From Isoptericola sp. (GTDB lineage: Bacteria > Actinomycetota > Actinomycetes > Actinomycetales > Cellulomonadaceae): 35,219 nt of DNA. The notes below the pieces were generated by a model, which was given only the letters and a program-made list of their open reading frames with translations, had not been told where the DNA came from and did no database searches. The stretch is taken from the NCBI GenBank assembly GCA_031180595.1, contig JAPSLQ010000014.1:1-35219 (forward strand), given 5' to 3'. Position 1 is the first letter of the stretch. Every line of letters begins with the position of its first letter. A program made the translations under genes and the position numbers. Below, piece after piece: positions 20,024 through 29,038 of this stretch.

Positions 20024-20674
20024 TCACGGCTTGGTGAGCGTGGGCTTCCTGACCATCCCGGACAGCCCGTTCCAGGCGAGGTTGACCAGGTGGGCCGCGA
20101 CGTCCGTCTTCTTCGGGCTGCGCGCGTCGAGCCAGTACTGGCCGGTGAGCGCCACCATGCCCACCAGCATCTGCGCGTACAGCGGGGCGACCTTGGGGTC
20201 GAGCCCGTTGTGCTTGAACTGCGCGGCGAGGATGTGCTCGACCTGGGCCGCGACGTCGCCGATGAGGCTCGAGAACGTGCCGGTCGCCTGCGCGACGGGC
20301 GAGTCGCGCACGAGGATGCGGAACCCGTCCTCGGACGCCTCGATGTAGCCGAGGAGGGCGAGCGCCGTGCGCTCGACCATGACCTTGGGGTGGCCGCCCT
20401 CGGCGAGCGCCCCGGTGAGCGCGGCGGTCAGCGCCTGGACCTCGCGGTCGACGATGACCGCGTAGATGCCCTCCTTGCCGCCGAAGTGCTCGTACACCAC
20501 GGGCTTGGACACCCCGGCCCGCGCGGCGATCTCCTCGACGCTCGTGCCGTCGAACCCCTTCTCCGCGAACAGGCCGCGGCTGACCTCCAGCAGCTGCTCG
20601 CGGCGCTGGCTCGCCGTCATGCGGGAGCGCGGCACGCGCTTCGGCTCGCGGGGATCGGCAGGCATGAAGGCCAT
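20024..20674 (-). CDS. TetR family transcriptional regulator
   Basis: REQLLEVSRGLFAEKGFDGTSVEEIAARAGVSKPVVYEHFGGKEGIYA; start chosen at an internal Met of the longer ORF (20665 is an alternative). Confidence 0.92.
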   Translation of the reverse strand: MAFMPADPREPKRVPRSRMTASQRREQLLEVSRGLFAEKGFDGTSVEEIAARAGVSKPVVYEHFGGKEGIYAVIVDREVQALTAALTGALAEGGHPKVMVERTALALLGYIEASEDGFRILVRDSPVAQATGTFSSLIGDVAAQVEHILAAQFKHNGLDPKVAPLYAQMLVGMVALTGQYWLDARSPKKTDVAAHLVNLAWNGLSGMVRKPTLTKP

Positions 20675-20845
20675 TGTGCCTGCTCGGCGTGCGGGCGGTG
20701 TGGCGCGCCCCACGCGGGAGCGCGGCCCGATCTGCCGGACGAGCGCGGGGGCACGCCCGCGGACCTGGCAGACTGTGGACGGACGCGCGACGGTGGTGCG
20801 TGACCCGCACCGGGGCAGGCCCCGACCCATCGCCGCGACGGCCGG

Positions 20846-20917
20846 TCCGCCTTGGTGTAATCGGCAGCACAAGGGTTTTTGGTGCCTTTGGTCCAGGTTC
20901 GAGTCCTGGGGGCGGAG
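20846..20917 (+). tRNA. tRNA-Gln(TTG)
   Basis: hand fold: acceptor TCCGCCT/GGGCGGA, D stem GTG/CAC, anticodon loop TTTTGGT with TTG at 20879-20881, T arm CCAGG-TTCGAGT-CCTGG; no encoded CCA. Confidence 0.93.
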
Positions 20918-20947
20918 CACGTGCCCGCGACAGAGAGGGAATCACTG

Positions 20948-22645
20948 GTGGTCTCGAACGGCTCGACCGCAACGACCGGGGAAGGGACTCCGCGGCCGGC
21001 CGCCGTCGTCGTCCTCGCCGCAGGGCAGGGCACCCGGATGAAGTCCGCGACGCCCAAGGTGCTGCACCGCGTCGGCGGCCGCACCATGCTGGGGCACGCG
21101 ATCGCCGCGGGCCAGGAGCTCGCGCCGGAGCACTTCGCCGTCGTCGTGCGCCACGAGCGCGAGCTCGTCGCCGCGGCGGCGCTCGAGCTCGAGCCGGCGG
21201 CGATCGTCGCCGAGCAGGACGAGGTGCCGGGCACGGGCCGGGCGGTCCAGTGCGCGCTCGACGCGCTCGACGCCCGTACCCATGCGGAGCGTGCCGCCGC
21301 CCTCGCGCACACCGACGAGCTGCACGGCGCCGACGAGGCGGCGGACCACCCGCTGGGCGACGGGATCGAGGGCGCGGTCGTCGTGCTCGCGAGCGACGTC
21401 CCGCTGCTCGACGGCGCGACGCTCGGCCAGCTCGTGGCCGCCCACCACGCCGACGGCAACGCCGTCACGATCCTCACGACCGAGGTCGCGGACGCCACGG
21501 GCTACGGCCGTGTCGTCCGCGAGCCGGGCACGGGCGACGTGCTCGAGATCGTCGAGCACAAGGACGCCTCGGCGTCCCAGCGCGACATCCGGGAGATCAA
21601 CGGCGGCGTCTACGTGTTCGACGCCGCGGTCCTGCGCCGGGGCCTCGCCGGCCTGAGCTCCGACAACGCGCAGGGCGAGGTGTACCTGACGGACGTCGTC
21701 GCGTTCGCGCGGAGCGAGGGCCGTCCGGTGCGCGCGCTCCTGAGCGACGACCCGATGCTCGTCGAGGGCGTCAACGACCGCGTCGCCCTCGCCACGCTGG
21801 GCGCCGAGATGAACCGCCGCATCCTCGCCGAGTGGATGCGCGAGGGTGTGACCGTCGTCGACCCGGCCACCACGTGGGTCGACGTCGACGTCGAGCTGGC
21901 CCCGGACGTGACGCTCCTGCCCGGGACGCAGCTGCACGGCGCCACGACGGTGGCCACGGGCGCCACGATCGGCCCGGACACGACCCTGACCGACGTCGAG
22001 GTCGGTGCCGGCGCGACGGTGGTCCGCACGCACGGCTCCGCGTCCGTCGTCGGCGCGGGCGCGTCCGTCGGCCCCTTCGCCTACCTGCGCCCCGGCACGC
22101 GGCTGGGCGCCAAGGGCAAGATCGGCACCTTCGTCGAGACGAAGAACGCCGAGATCGGCGAGGGGTCGAAGGTCCCGCACCTGTCCTACGTCGGCGACGC
22201 GACGATCGGCGAGCACTCGAACGTCGGCGCGGCGTCGGTGACGGTCAACTACGACGGCGTGAGCAAGCACCGGACCGTCATCGGGTCGTACGCCCGCACG
22301 GGCGCGGACAACATGTTCGTCGCCCCGGTGACGGTGGGCGACGGCGCCTACACCGCCGCGGGGTCCGTCATCACGCGAGACGTGCCGCCGGGCGCGCTGG
22401 GCGTCAGCCGCGCGCAGCAGAAGAACGTCGAGGGGTGGGTCGAGCGCCGCAGGCCGGGCACGCCCGCGGCCGAGGCCGCGGCACGCGCGCAGGCGCAGCC
22501 GGGCGGCGGGCTCGTGCTCGGCGCCCAGGCCCAGCTCGAGCTCGGCAAGCACAACGCCCTCACCGGTGCGACGCCCGCCGTCCCGGGCGCCCCCGACTCG
22601 ACCGACTCCTCGTCCGACCCCGCCACCGAAGGAAGCACGCACTGA
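20948..22645 (+). CDS. glmU: bifunctional UDP-N-acetylglucosamine pyrophosphorylase / glucosamine-1-phosphate N-acetyltransferase
   Basis: VVVLAAGQGTRMKSATPKVLH, left-handed beta-helix C-terminus with NYDGVSKHRTVIG; GTG 20948 with GAGAGGGA SD. The tracked ORF start (20879) falls inside the tRNA. Confidence 0.95.
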   Translation: MVSNGSTATTGEGTPRPAAVVVLAAGQGTRMKSATPKVLHRVGGRTMLGHAIAAGQELAPEHFAVVVRHERELVAAAALELEPAAIVAEQDEVPGTGRAVQCALDALDARTHAERAAALAHTDELHGADEAADHPLGDGIEGAVVVLASDVPLLDGATLGQLVAAHHADGNAVTILTTEVADATGYGRVVREPGTGDVLEIVEHKDASASQRDIREINGGVYVFDAAVLRRGLAGLSSDNAQGEVYLTDVVAFARSEGRPVRALLSDDPMLVEGVNDRVALATLGAEMNRRILAEWMREGVTVVDPATTWVDVDVELAPDVTLLPGTQLHGATTVATGATIGPDTTLTDVEVGAGATVVRTHGSASVVGAGASVGPFAYLRPGTRLGAKGKIGTFVETKNAEIGEGSKVPHLSYVGDATIGEHSNVGAASVTVNYDGVSKHRTVIGSYARTGADNMFVAPVTVGDGAYTAAGSVITRDVPPGALGVSRAQQKNVEGWVERRRPGTPAAEAAARAQAQPGGGLVLGAQAQLELGKHNALTGATPAVPGAPDSTDSSSDPATEGSTH

Positions 22646-23628
22646 TGAACAACTCGATCGCCGGGACCGGGGAGCGCACCCTGGTCCTCGCCGCGGGGCG
22701 CGCGCACCCGGAGCTCGCCGAGGCCGTCGCCAAGGAGCTCGGCATCGGCCTGCTGCCCGTGTCCGCGTACGACTTCGCGAACAGCGAGACGTACGTCCGC
22801 TTCGGGGAGTCCGTGCGAGGGACGGACATCTTCCTCCTGCAGAGCCACACCGCGCCGGTGAACCAGTGGCTGATGGAGCAGCTGCTCATGGTCGACGCCG
22901 CCAAGCGGGCCTCGGCACGCACGGTGACCGTCGTCGCGCCGTTCTACGCCTACGCGCGCCAGGACAAGAAGAGCCGTGGCCGCGAGCCCATCTCGGCCCG
23001 GCTCGTGGCGGACATGCTCAAGACCGCGGGCGCGGACCGCATCATGAGCGTCGACCTGCACACGGCGCAGATCCAGGGGTTCTTCGACGGCCCGGTCGAC
23101 CACCTGTGGGCCATGCCGGTGCTCACGGACTACGTGCGCACCCGCGTGGACCTGGGCAACGTCGCCGTCGTCTCGCCCGACGCCGGCCGCATCCGCGTGG
23201 CGGAGATGTGGGCCGCGAAGCTGGGCGGCGCGCCGCTCGCGTTCGTCCACAAGACGCGCGACGTGACCCGGCCCAACCAGGCCGTGGCGAACCGCGTCGT
23301 CGGCGACGTCGAGGGCCGCGAGTGCGTGCTCGTCGACGACCTCATCGACACCGGCGGCACGATCGCCGAGGCGGTCAAGGTCATCATGGACGCGGGCGCG
23401 AAGTCCGTCGTGGTCGCCGCGACGCACGGCGTGCTGTCCGACCCCGCGGCGAAGCGGCTCTCGGAGTGCGGCGCGACCGAGGTCGTCGTGACCGACACGC
23501 TCCCGATCTCGGCCGACAAGCGGTTCGACCGGCTCACGGTGCTCAGCATCGCCCCGCTCGTGGCGCGCGCCATCCGCGAGGTGTTCGACGACGGCTCGGT
23601 CACCTCGCTGTTCGACGGCAACAGCTGA
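22645..23628 (+). CDS. prs: ribose-phosphate pyrophosphokinase
   Basis: PFYAYARQDKKSRGREPISARLVADML, VVSPDAGRIRVAEMWA, PRPP loop CVLVDDLIDTGGTI. Confidence 0.96.
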   Translation: MNNSIAGTGERTLVLAAGRAHPELAEAVAKELGIGLLPVSAYDFANSETYVRFGESVRGTDIFLLQSHTAPVNQWLMEQLLMVDAAKRASARTVTVVAPFYAYARQDKKSRGREPISARLVADMLKTAGADRIMSVDLHTAQIQGFFDGPVDHLWAMPVLTDYVRTRVDLGNVAVVSPDAGRIRVAEMWAAKLGGAPLAFVHKTRDVTRPNQAVANRVVGDVEGRECVLVDDLIDTGGTIAEAVKVIMDAGAKSVVVAATHGVLSDPAAKRLSECGATEVVVTDTLPISADKRFDRLTVLSIAPLVARAIREVFDDGSVTSLFDGNS

Positions 23629-23670
23629 GCGTCGTCCCACGGCGGGTTTTCCCGAGGGCGCCGAGCCGGG

Positions 23671-23957
23671 TACAGTAGAGCGGTTGCCTCGGCGAGGGAC
23701 GTCTGACGGGCGCCGGCACGCACAGGGTGCGCGCCGTGATCGCACCCTCAGAGCTGGATCCGTCGGATATCCGTGATCGACTGGGCGGCTGCAGGTGCTC
23801 TGCGCGTGGTGCGCAGCCCCGCGGCGCGTCCTCGGTCGCGTCCGTCATGTGTCCCGCGCCGACGCAGCCGCCCGTCCGTGGGGCCCTCTCACCACGCGGA
23901 CAGCCGACGGTTCCCACTGGTCGTCGGCACGCACAGACCATCCCAGGAGTGATCCAC
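23671..23957 (+). promoter_or_regulatory. putative promoter (-10 TACAGT, 23671-23676) and long structured leader of rplY
   Basis: 329-nt intergenic with hairpins such as GGCACGCAC-AGG-GTGCGCGCC and CTGCGC-GTGGT-GCGCAG. Confidence 0.4.
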
Positions 23958-24563
23958 GTGTCCGAGTTCAAGCTCGCCGCCGAGGCCCGCACGGAGTTCG
24001 GCAAGGGTGCCGCCCGCCGCATCCGCCGCGCGAACAAGATCCCCGCGGTCCTCTACGGCCACGGTACCGACCCGGTCCACATCACCCTGCCGGGCCACGA
24101 GACGATGCTGGCCGTCCGCCAGACGAACGCCCTCTTCTCGATCGACCTCGACGGCAAGGCGCAGCTCGCCGTCGCCAAGGACGTCCAGCGCGACCCGGTC
24201 CGCAACGTCATCGAGCACCTCGACCTCCTCGTCGTCGACAAGGGCGAGAAGATCGCCGTCGACATCGCGGTGAACGTGGTCGGGGAGTCGGCGCCCGGCA
24301 CCATCCACATCGTCGAGTCGCAGACGCTGTCGGTCCAGGCCGAGGCCACGCACATCCCCGAGTCGATCGAGGTCTCGATCGAGGGCATGGAGGCCGGCAC
24401 GCACGTCACCGCGGGCGACGTGAAGCTCCCCGCCGGCTCCGAGCTGCTCACCGACCCGACCCACACCGTCGTGACCGTGTCGCAGCCGCAGGCCGAGGAG
24501 CTGCCGGAGGACGCCGTCGAGTCGCCCGGCGAGCCCACGGCCTCGGGCGCCGAGTCGGAGTGA
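23958..24563 (+). CDS. rplY: 50S ribosomal protein L25/general stress protein Ctc
   Basis: [31 protein letters not shown]; long Ctc-type C-terminal domain; AGGAGTGATCCAC before GTG. Confidence 0.94.
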   Translation: MSEFKLAAEARTEFGKGAARRIRRANKIPAVLYGHGTDPVHITLPGHETMLAVRQTNALFSIDLDGKAQLAVAKDVQRDPVRNVIEHLDLLVVDKGEKIAVDIAVNVVGESAPGTIHIVESQTLSVQAEATHIPESIEVSIEGMEAGTHVTAGDVKLPAGSELLTDPTHTVVTVSQPQAEELPEDAVESPGEPTASGAESE

Positions 24564-24606
24564 CCCCGCGATAGGACCGCTCGGGCCGAGGACGGCTCGT
24601 GCCGAG

Positions 24607-24640
24607 GTAGAGGCGCAGTCCCCTGGGACTGCGCCTCTAC
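24607..24640 (+). terminator. rho-independent-type hairpin after rplY
   Basis: GTAGAGGCGCAGTCCC-CT-GGGACTGCGCCTCTAC, 16-bp perfect inverted repeat, followed by CCGTATCTT. Confidence 0.8.
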
Positions 24641-24741
24641 CCGTATCTTGGGGCCCGGCGCCGGCCGGGACCGTCCTGTCTCGGCCAGGGTCGGCCCACC
24701 CGGCCAGGATCGTCCTGGCCCGGCGACGAAAGGACCTGCAC

Positions 24742-25344
24742 GTGACCGACTCCCCGTGGCTCGTCGTCGGGCTCGGCAACCCGGGCCCGCGGTACGCGGG
24801 CAACCGGCACAACGTCGGCCAGATGGTGCTCGACGTGCTCGCCGCCCGCGCCGGTGGGCGGTTCGCCCGCCACGGGCGGGCGCAGGCGCTCGTCGCCGAG
24901 GGCCGGCTCGGCGCGCTGCCCGGCGGGGCGCCCGGTCCACGGGTGGTCCTGGCGAAGCCGACCACCTACATGAACACCTCGGGCGGCCCCGTGTCGGGCC
25001 TGGCGAGGTACTACGACGTCGGCGCCGACCGCGTGGTCGTCGTGCACGACGAGGTCGACATCCCGTTCGACACGATCAAGCTCAAGATCGGCGGGGGCGA
25101 GGGCGGCCACAACGGGCTCCGGGACGTCTCGAAGGCGCTCGGCACCCGCGACTACCTGCGCGTGCGGGTCGGCGTCGGGCGACCGCCCGGCCGCATGGAC
25201 ACGGCCGACTACGTGCTCAGGGACTTCTCTGCCACCGAGCGCAAGGACCTGCCGATCCTGGTCGACGACGCGGCGGACGCGGTCGAGATGCTGCTCACCG
25301 AGGGCCTGCTCGCGGCCCAGGGCCGGTACCACGCCCGCGTCTGA
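24742..25344 (+). CDS. pth: aminoacyl-tRNA hydrolase
   Basis: [61 protein letters not shown]. Confidence 0.96.
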   Translation: MTDSPWLVVGLGNPGPRYAGNRHNVGQMVLDVLAARAGGRFARHGRAQALVAEGRLGALPGGAPGPRVVLAKPTTYMNTSGGPVSGLARYYDVGADRVVVVHDEVDIPFDTIKLKIGGGEGGHNGLRDVSKALGTRDYLRVRVGVGRPPGRMDTADYVLRDFSATERKDLPILVDDAADAVEMLLTEGLLAAQGRYHARV

Positions 25345-25392
25345 CCCGACGCCGTCGTGGCGCCCGGGCCGCCGGTTCGGCAGACTCGGGGC

Positions 25393-25953
25393 ATGAGCAC
25401 CGACCGTGGCGACGCCGTCGACCCGAACGACCCCTACCGTCCCGCGCCGCCCGGCGACGCCGGCTCGACCCTGCCGCCGGGGTACGACCCGGCACCGTCG
25501 GGCTACGAGGCCAGACCGCACGGCTACGAGAGCCCCGGCACCGCACCGGGCGGGCAGCAGGGCGGCGACCCGGCGACGCCCCCGTACTACGGCGCGCAGC
25601 CGCCCTACGGGCAGGCGCCGACCACGCCCGGGTACGCGCCGTCCTACCCCGCGCCGTCGCGGGGCACGGACGGCTTCGCGATCGCGTCGCTCGTCACCGG
25701 CGTCGTGGGGCTGGCGATCATCCCCCTGATCCTCGGGATCATCGCGATCTCGCGCATCAACCGGTCCGGCCAGGACGGCAAGGGGCTGGCGATCGCCGGC
25801 ATCGTGCTCGGCGTGCTCGGCATCGTCGGCTGGCTCCTCGTCGTCGTCGGGGCCATCGCGTTCTTCACCGCGTTCGAGACCTACGGCTACGACGCGTACG
25901 GCCTCGGCTACCAGGGCCTCGGCGCGCTGACGGGGGGACATTCACCCGGGTGA
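25393..25953 (+). CDS. DUF4190 domain-containing membrane protein
   Basis: Pro/Gly/Tyr-rich N-terminus then two TM segments, DGFAIASLVTGVVGLAIIPLILGIIAISRINRSGQDGKGLAIAGIVLG. Confidence 0.85.
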   Translation: MSTDRGDAVDPNDPYRPAPPGDAGSTLPPGYDPAPSGYEARPHGYESPGTAPGGQQGGDPATPPYYGAQPPYGQAPTTPGYAPSYPAPSRGTDGFAIASLVTGVVGLAIIPLILGIIAISRINRSGQDGKGLAIAGIVLGVLGIVGWLLVVVGAIAFFTAFETYGYDAYGLGYQGLGALTGGHSPG

Positions 25954-25961
25954 GTATCCCC
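25934..25961. repeat. 28-bp imperfect palindrome containing TCACCCGGGTGA
   Basis: GGGGACATTCACCCGGGTGAGTATCCCC; 24 of 28 bases pair symmetrically; overlaps the end of the DUF4190 CDS, upstream of the EPS genes. Confidence 0.65.
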
Positions 25962-26005
25962 GGCGACGTCCCGGGGGGCCGCCCGGCCGATCTAACCTGA
26001 CGACA

Positions 26006-26026
26006 CCGCCGCGAGGACCGCGGCGG
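26006..26026 (+). promoter_or_regulatory. 5'-UTR hairpin upstream of the first EPS glycosyltransferase
   Basis: CCGCCGCG-AGGAC-CGCGGCGG; preceded by TAACCT (25993-25998), followed by GGGAGG SD. Confidence 0.5.
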
Positions 26027-26043
26027 CGACGCAGGGAGGTCGG

Positions 26044-27219
26044 ATGACCGACGGTGTCGTTCTCGCACACGACTACGCCACGCAGCGCGGCGGCGCCGAG
26101 CGCGTCGCGCTCCTGATGGCGGAGGCGTTCCCCGGCTCCCCGATGTACACGACCCTGCACGACGCGGCGGGGACGTTCCCGGGGTTCGGCGGCCTCGACC
26201 TGCGGACGTCCGGGCTCGACCGGATCGGGCTGCTGCGGCGGCACCACCGGCTCGCCCTGCCCCTGCTGGCACCTGCGGTCGACTGGCAGCGCGTCGAGGG
26301 CGACGTCCTGCTCGCGAGCTCGACCGGCTGGGCGCACGGCTACCGGGGCGCGCGACGCACGGTCGTCTACTGCCACGCGCCCGCCCGGTGGCTGTACCAG
26401 ACCGAGCGCTACCTCGGTGCCCACGGCGCACCTGGACGGGCCGCCGACCGCGCCCGGGCCGCGACCGCCCGGACGGCGCTCGCCGTCGTGGCGCCGTGGC
26501 TGCGTGGCTGGGACCGCCGGGCCGCCGCGGCTGCCGACGTCTACCTGGCCAACTCGACCGTCACGCGCGACGCGGTCCGTGCCGCCTACGGCATCGAGGC
26601 CGAGATCCTCCCGCCGCCGCCGGCGCTGCTGCCTGCGGGTCCCGAGCGGCCGCCGCGGGCCGGTGGTCGCGCGGTCGAGCCCGGCTACCTCCTGTGCGTC
26701 GCCCGGCTCCTGCCGTACAAGAACGTCGACGTCGTCATCGCCGCGGCCGCGCTCACCGGGCACCGGCTCGTGGTCGTCGGTCAGGGCCCCGACCGCGACC
26801 GGCTCGAGGCGCTCGCGGCCCGTCGTCCCGGGCACGTGGCGCTCGTCGGCCGCGTGGACGACGCGGAGCTGCGGTGGCTGTACCGCAACGCCTCGCTGCT
26901 CGTGGCGGCGTCGTACGAGGACTACGGCCTGACGCCGCTCGAGGCCGGCGCGTTCGGCGTCCCCGTGGTGGCGCTGCGCGACGGCGGCTACCTCGACACG
27001 GTCGCCGAGGGGACCACCGGCGCATTCTTCGACGACGTCACGGCGCAGGCGGTGGCCGACGCGGTGGACGGCGCGGCACGCACGACCTGGGCCGCGGACG
27101 CGATGCGTGCTCACGTGGGCCGGCTCGGGGCCGGGCGGTTCGTCGCACGACTGCGTGAGGTCGTGCTCGGTGAGCTCGACACGGTGCGCGGTGCCGTGCC
27201 CGATCAGGTGCACGCATGA
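26044..27219 (+). CDS. GT4 family glycosyltransferase (WbaZ/mannosyltransferase-like)
   Basis: AHDYATQRGGAERV N-terminus, YCHAPARWLY, LLCVARLLPYKNVDVVI, EDYGLTPLEAGAFGVPVVALRDGGYLDTV. Confidence 0.9.
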   Translation: MTDGVVLAHDYATQRGGAERVALLMAEAFPGSPMYTTLHDAAGTFPGFGGLDLRTSGLDRIGLLRRHHRLALPLLAPAVDWQRVEGDVLLASSTGWAHGYRGARRTVVYCHAPARWLYQTERYLGAHGAPGRAADRARAATARTALAVVAPWLRGWDRRAAAAADVYLANSTVTRDAVRAAYGIEAEILPPPPALLPAGPERPPRAGGRAVEPGYLLCVARLLPYKNVDVVIAAAALTGHRLVVVGQGPDRDRLEALAARRPGHVALVGRVDDAELRWLYRNASLLVAASYEDYGLTPLEAGAFGVPVVALRDGGYLDTVAEGTTGAFFDDVTAQAVADAVDGAARTTWAADAMRAHVGRLGAGRFVARLREVVLGELDTVRGAVPDQVHA

Positions 27220-27232
27220 GCCGGGGGGACGC

Positions 27233-29038
27233 ATGACGATCCGGGATTTCTTCACGACGGTCTGGGAGAGCAAGTTCCTCGTCGCCGTGGCGCTCGTCGC
27301 CACGCTCGCCGGGGCGTACCTCTACCTCGACCGCCAGCCCGTCACGTACGAGGCGCAGGCGTACGTCCAGCTGACGCTCGCCGACCCGGTGCCCGGGACG
27401 GACACGCGGCTGACCGTCGACGGCGACCCCGACGTGGTCCGCTCGGCGGGGGTGCTGGAACCGGCGGCCCAGGCCCTCGGCGCCGACCCCGCCGACCTTG
27501 CCCGTGCGATCTCGGCGACGCCCACCGAGGAGCAGGGAATGATCGCGATCAGCGCCCGGGCCGGCAGCGAGCAGCAGGCCGTGCAGACGGTCGACGCGGT
27601 CGCCGCCGCGTACGTCGAGCACCTCGGTGGCGTGCTGGACGGACAGCTCGGCCAGATCGACGAGCGGCTCGAGGGCCTGCGCGACCGCTACGCCGACGTC
27701 GCCAAGACCGAGCGCCGCGACCCGCTGGCGCCCACCGAGCTCGCCGCGATCGAGGGCCAGTACGAGGCCCTGCTGGTGGAGCGCACCATGCTCGACTCGA
27801 TCCGCTCCTCCTCCGCCGCCGCGTCCGTCGTGCAGCCGGCCACGGGCGCGGCGTCGCTGAGCGCGTCGTGGGGCAGCGTCCTCGCGCTCGCGGCTCTCGG
27901 CGGGCTCCTCGCGGGCGTGGGCCTGGCGTTCGCGCGCCGCGGCCTCGACTTCCGCGTCCGGACGGCCGCCGACGCGGTGGAGCTGGCCGGGGTGCCGGTG
28001 CTCGCCGAGCTCTTCGGCGTCCCGCGCGCCGTCAAGGACGCGCAGGCGGCGAACGCGCTCCCGGTCGCGAGCCGCACGGCGTCGCCGTTCACCGAGTCCA
28101 TCCGCGAGCTGCGGACGGCGCTGCACGTCACGCTCGAGGGCCGGGACCACGCCGTCGTGCTGGTGACGGCCGCCGACCCCGCGGCGCCCCGGTCCTTCAT
28201 CGCGTCGAACCTCGCCGTCTCGTGGGCGCTCAGCGGCCGGCGCACCGTCATCCTCGAGGGCGACATGCGCCGGCCCAAGCTCGACACGCTGCTGCCGCCG
28301 CCCGACGGCTGGACCGGTGATCCGCACGGTCCCCGACCCACGCGCGTCCCCAACCTCGAGGTCGTGCGGGTCCCGTACGTCGAGATGGACCCGGCGGACT
28401 ACCTCGCGACCGACGAGGCGCAGGCGCTCGTCCACGACCTGCGGACGCGCGCGGAGGTCGTCGTGGTCGACGCCCCGCCGGTGCTGGCGGCCGCGGACGC
28501 CACGATCCTCGGCGCCTACTCCGACACGGCCGTCCTGCTCGCCACGGCGGGGAAGACCGACCGCGTCGTGCTGAGCGAGTCCGCGGGCCGGCTGCAGGGG
28601 AACAACGTCCCGCTCGCCGGGATCGCCTTCTCGGGCGTCAAGGGCGACCGGCGCACCCTCTACGCGTCGGTGTACGACGCCGGTGAGGATGCGACGCCTG
28701 TCGCCCCGGCCACGCAGGCCGCGGCCACCACGCCGGCCCCGCCTGCGGAGACCGCCCCGCCTTCCGAGGCCGGCGTGCCCGTCGAGGCCGCCGCGCCTGC
28801 CACGGCCGCCACGGCCGCGAGGGCCGCCAGGGCCGCCAGGGCCGTCCCGCCGGTGACCGCGACGGACCCCGTCGAGCACCGCCCCGGCCGGCCCGAGCCG
28901 GCGACGGCCGCCGCCGCGAGGACCGCGGCCGCCCGGCGCCGCACCCCGCAGTGGCACAGGGTCCCGCAGGCCGACCGCCGCACCGGGCCCGTCCCGGCGA
29001 GCGACGGGGATCCCGGGGCGGGCGTCCGCCGACGGTGA
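27233..29038 (+). CDS. Wzz/chain-length determinant protein fused to a BY-kinase/CpsD-like domain with a degenerate Walker A
   Basis: two TM segments flanking a Wzz-like region; TESIRELRTALHV, VILEGDMRRPKLD (Walker A'), VVVDAPPVLAAADA (Walker B); Walker A position reads TAADPAAPRSFIASNLA. Confidence 0.85.
   Translation: MTIRDFFTTVWESKFLVAVALVATLAGAYLYLDRQPVTYEAQAYVQLTLADPVPGTDTRLTVDGDPDVVRSAGVLEPAAQALGADPADLARAISATPTEEQGMIAISARAGSEQQAVQTVDAVAAAYVEHLGGVLDGQLGQIDERLEGLRDRYADVAKTERRDPLAPTELAAIEGQYEALLVERTMLDSIRSSSAAASVVQPATGAASLSASWGSVLALAALGGLLAGVGLAFARRGLDFRVRTAADAVELAGVPVLAELFGVPRAVKDAQAANALPVASRTASPFTESIRELRTALHVTLEGRDHAVVLVTAADPAAPRSFIASNLAVSWALSGRRTVILEGDMRRPKLDTLLPPPDGWTGDPHGPRPTRVPNLEVVRVPYVEMDPADYLATDEAQALVHDLRTRAEVVVVDAPPVLAAADATILGAYSDTAVLLATAGKTDRVVLSESAGRLQGNNVPLAGIAFSGVKGDRRTLYASVYDAGEDATPVAPATQAAATTPAPPAETAPPSEAGVPVEAAAPATAATAARAARAARAVPPVTATDPVEHRPGRPEPATAAAARTAAARRRTPQWHRVPQADRRTGPVPASDGDPGAGVRRR
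28801..28845 (+). repeat. five 9-bp tandem units (CACGGCCGC/CAGGGCCGC) in the Wzz-like C-terminal tail
   Basis: read directly; encodes the TAATAARAARAARA tract. Confidence 0.75.

Noticed and set aside
18011-20803. 930-aa plus-strand ORF opposite the MFS/MarR/TetR genes
   Set aside because: Antisense artefact; all three minus-strand genes have clear family motifs.
20674-22644. 5' extension of the prs ORF (tracked 20674-23628) upstream of 22645
   Set aside because: The prs frame is merely open through glmU; the real start is ATG 22645, overlapping the glmU stop.
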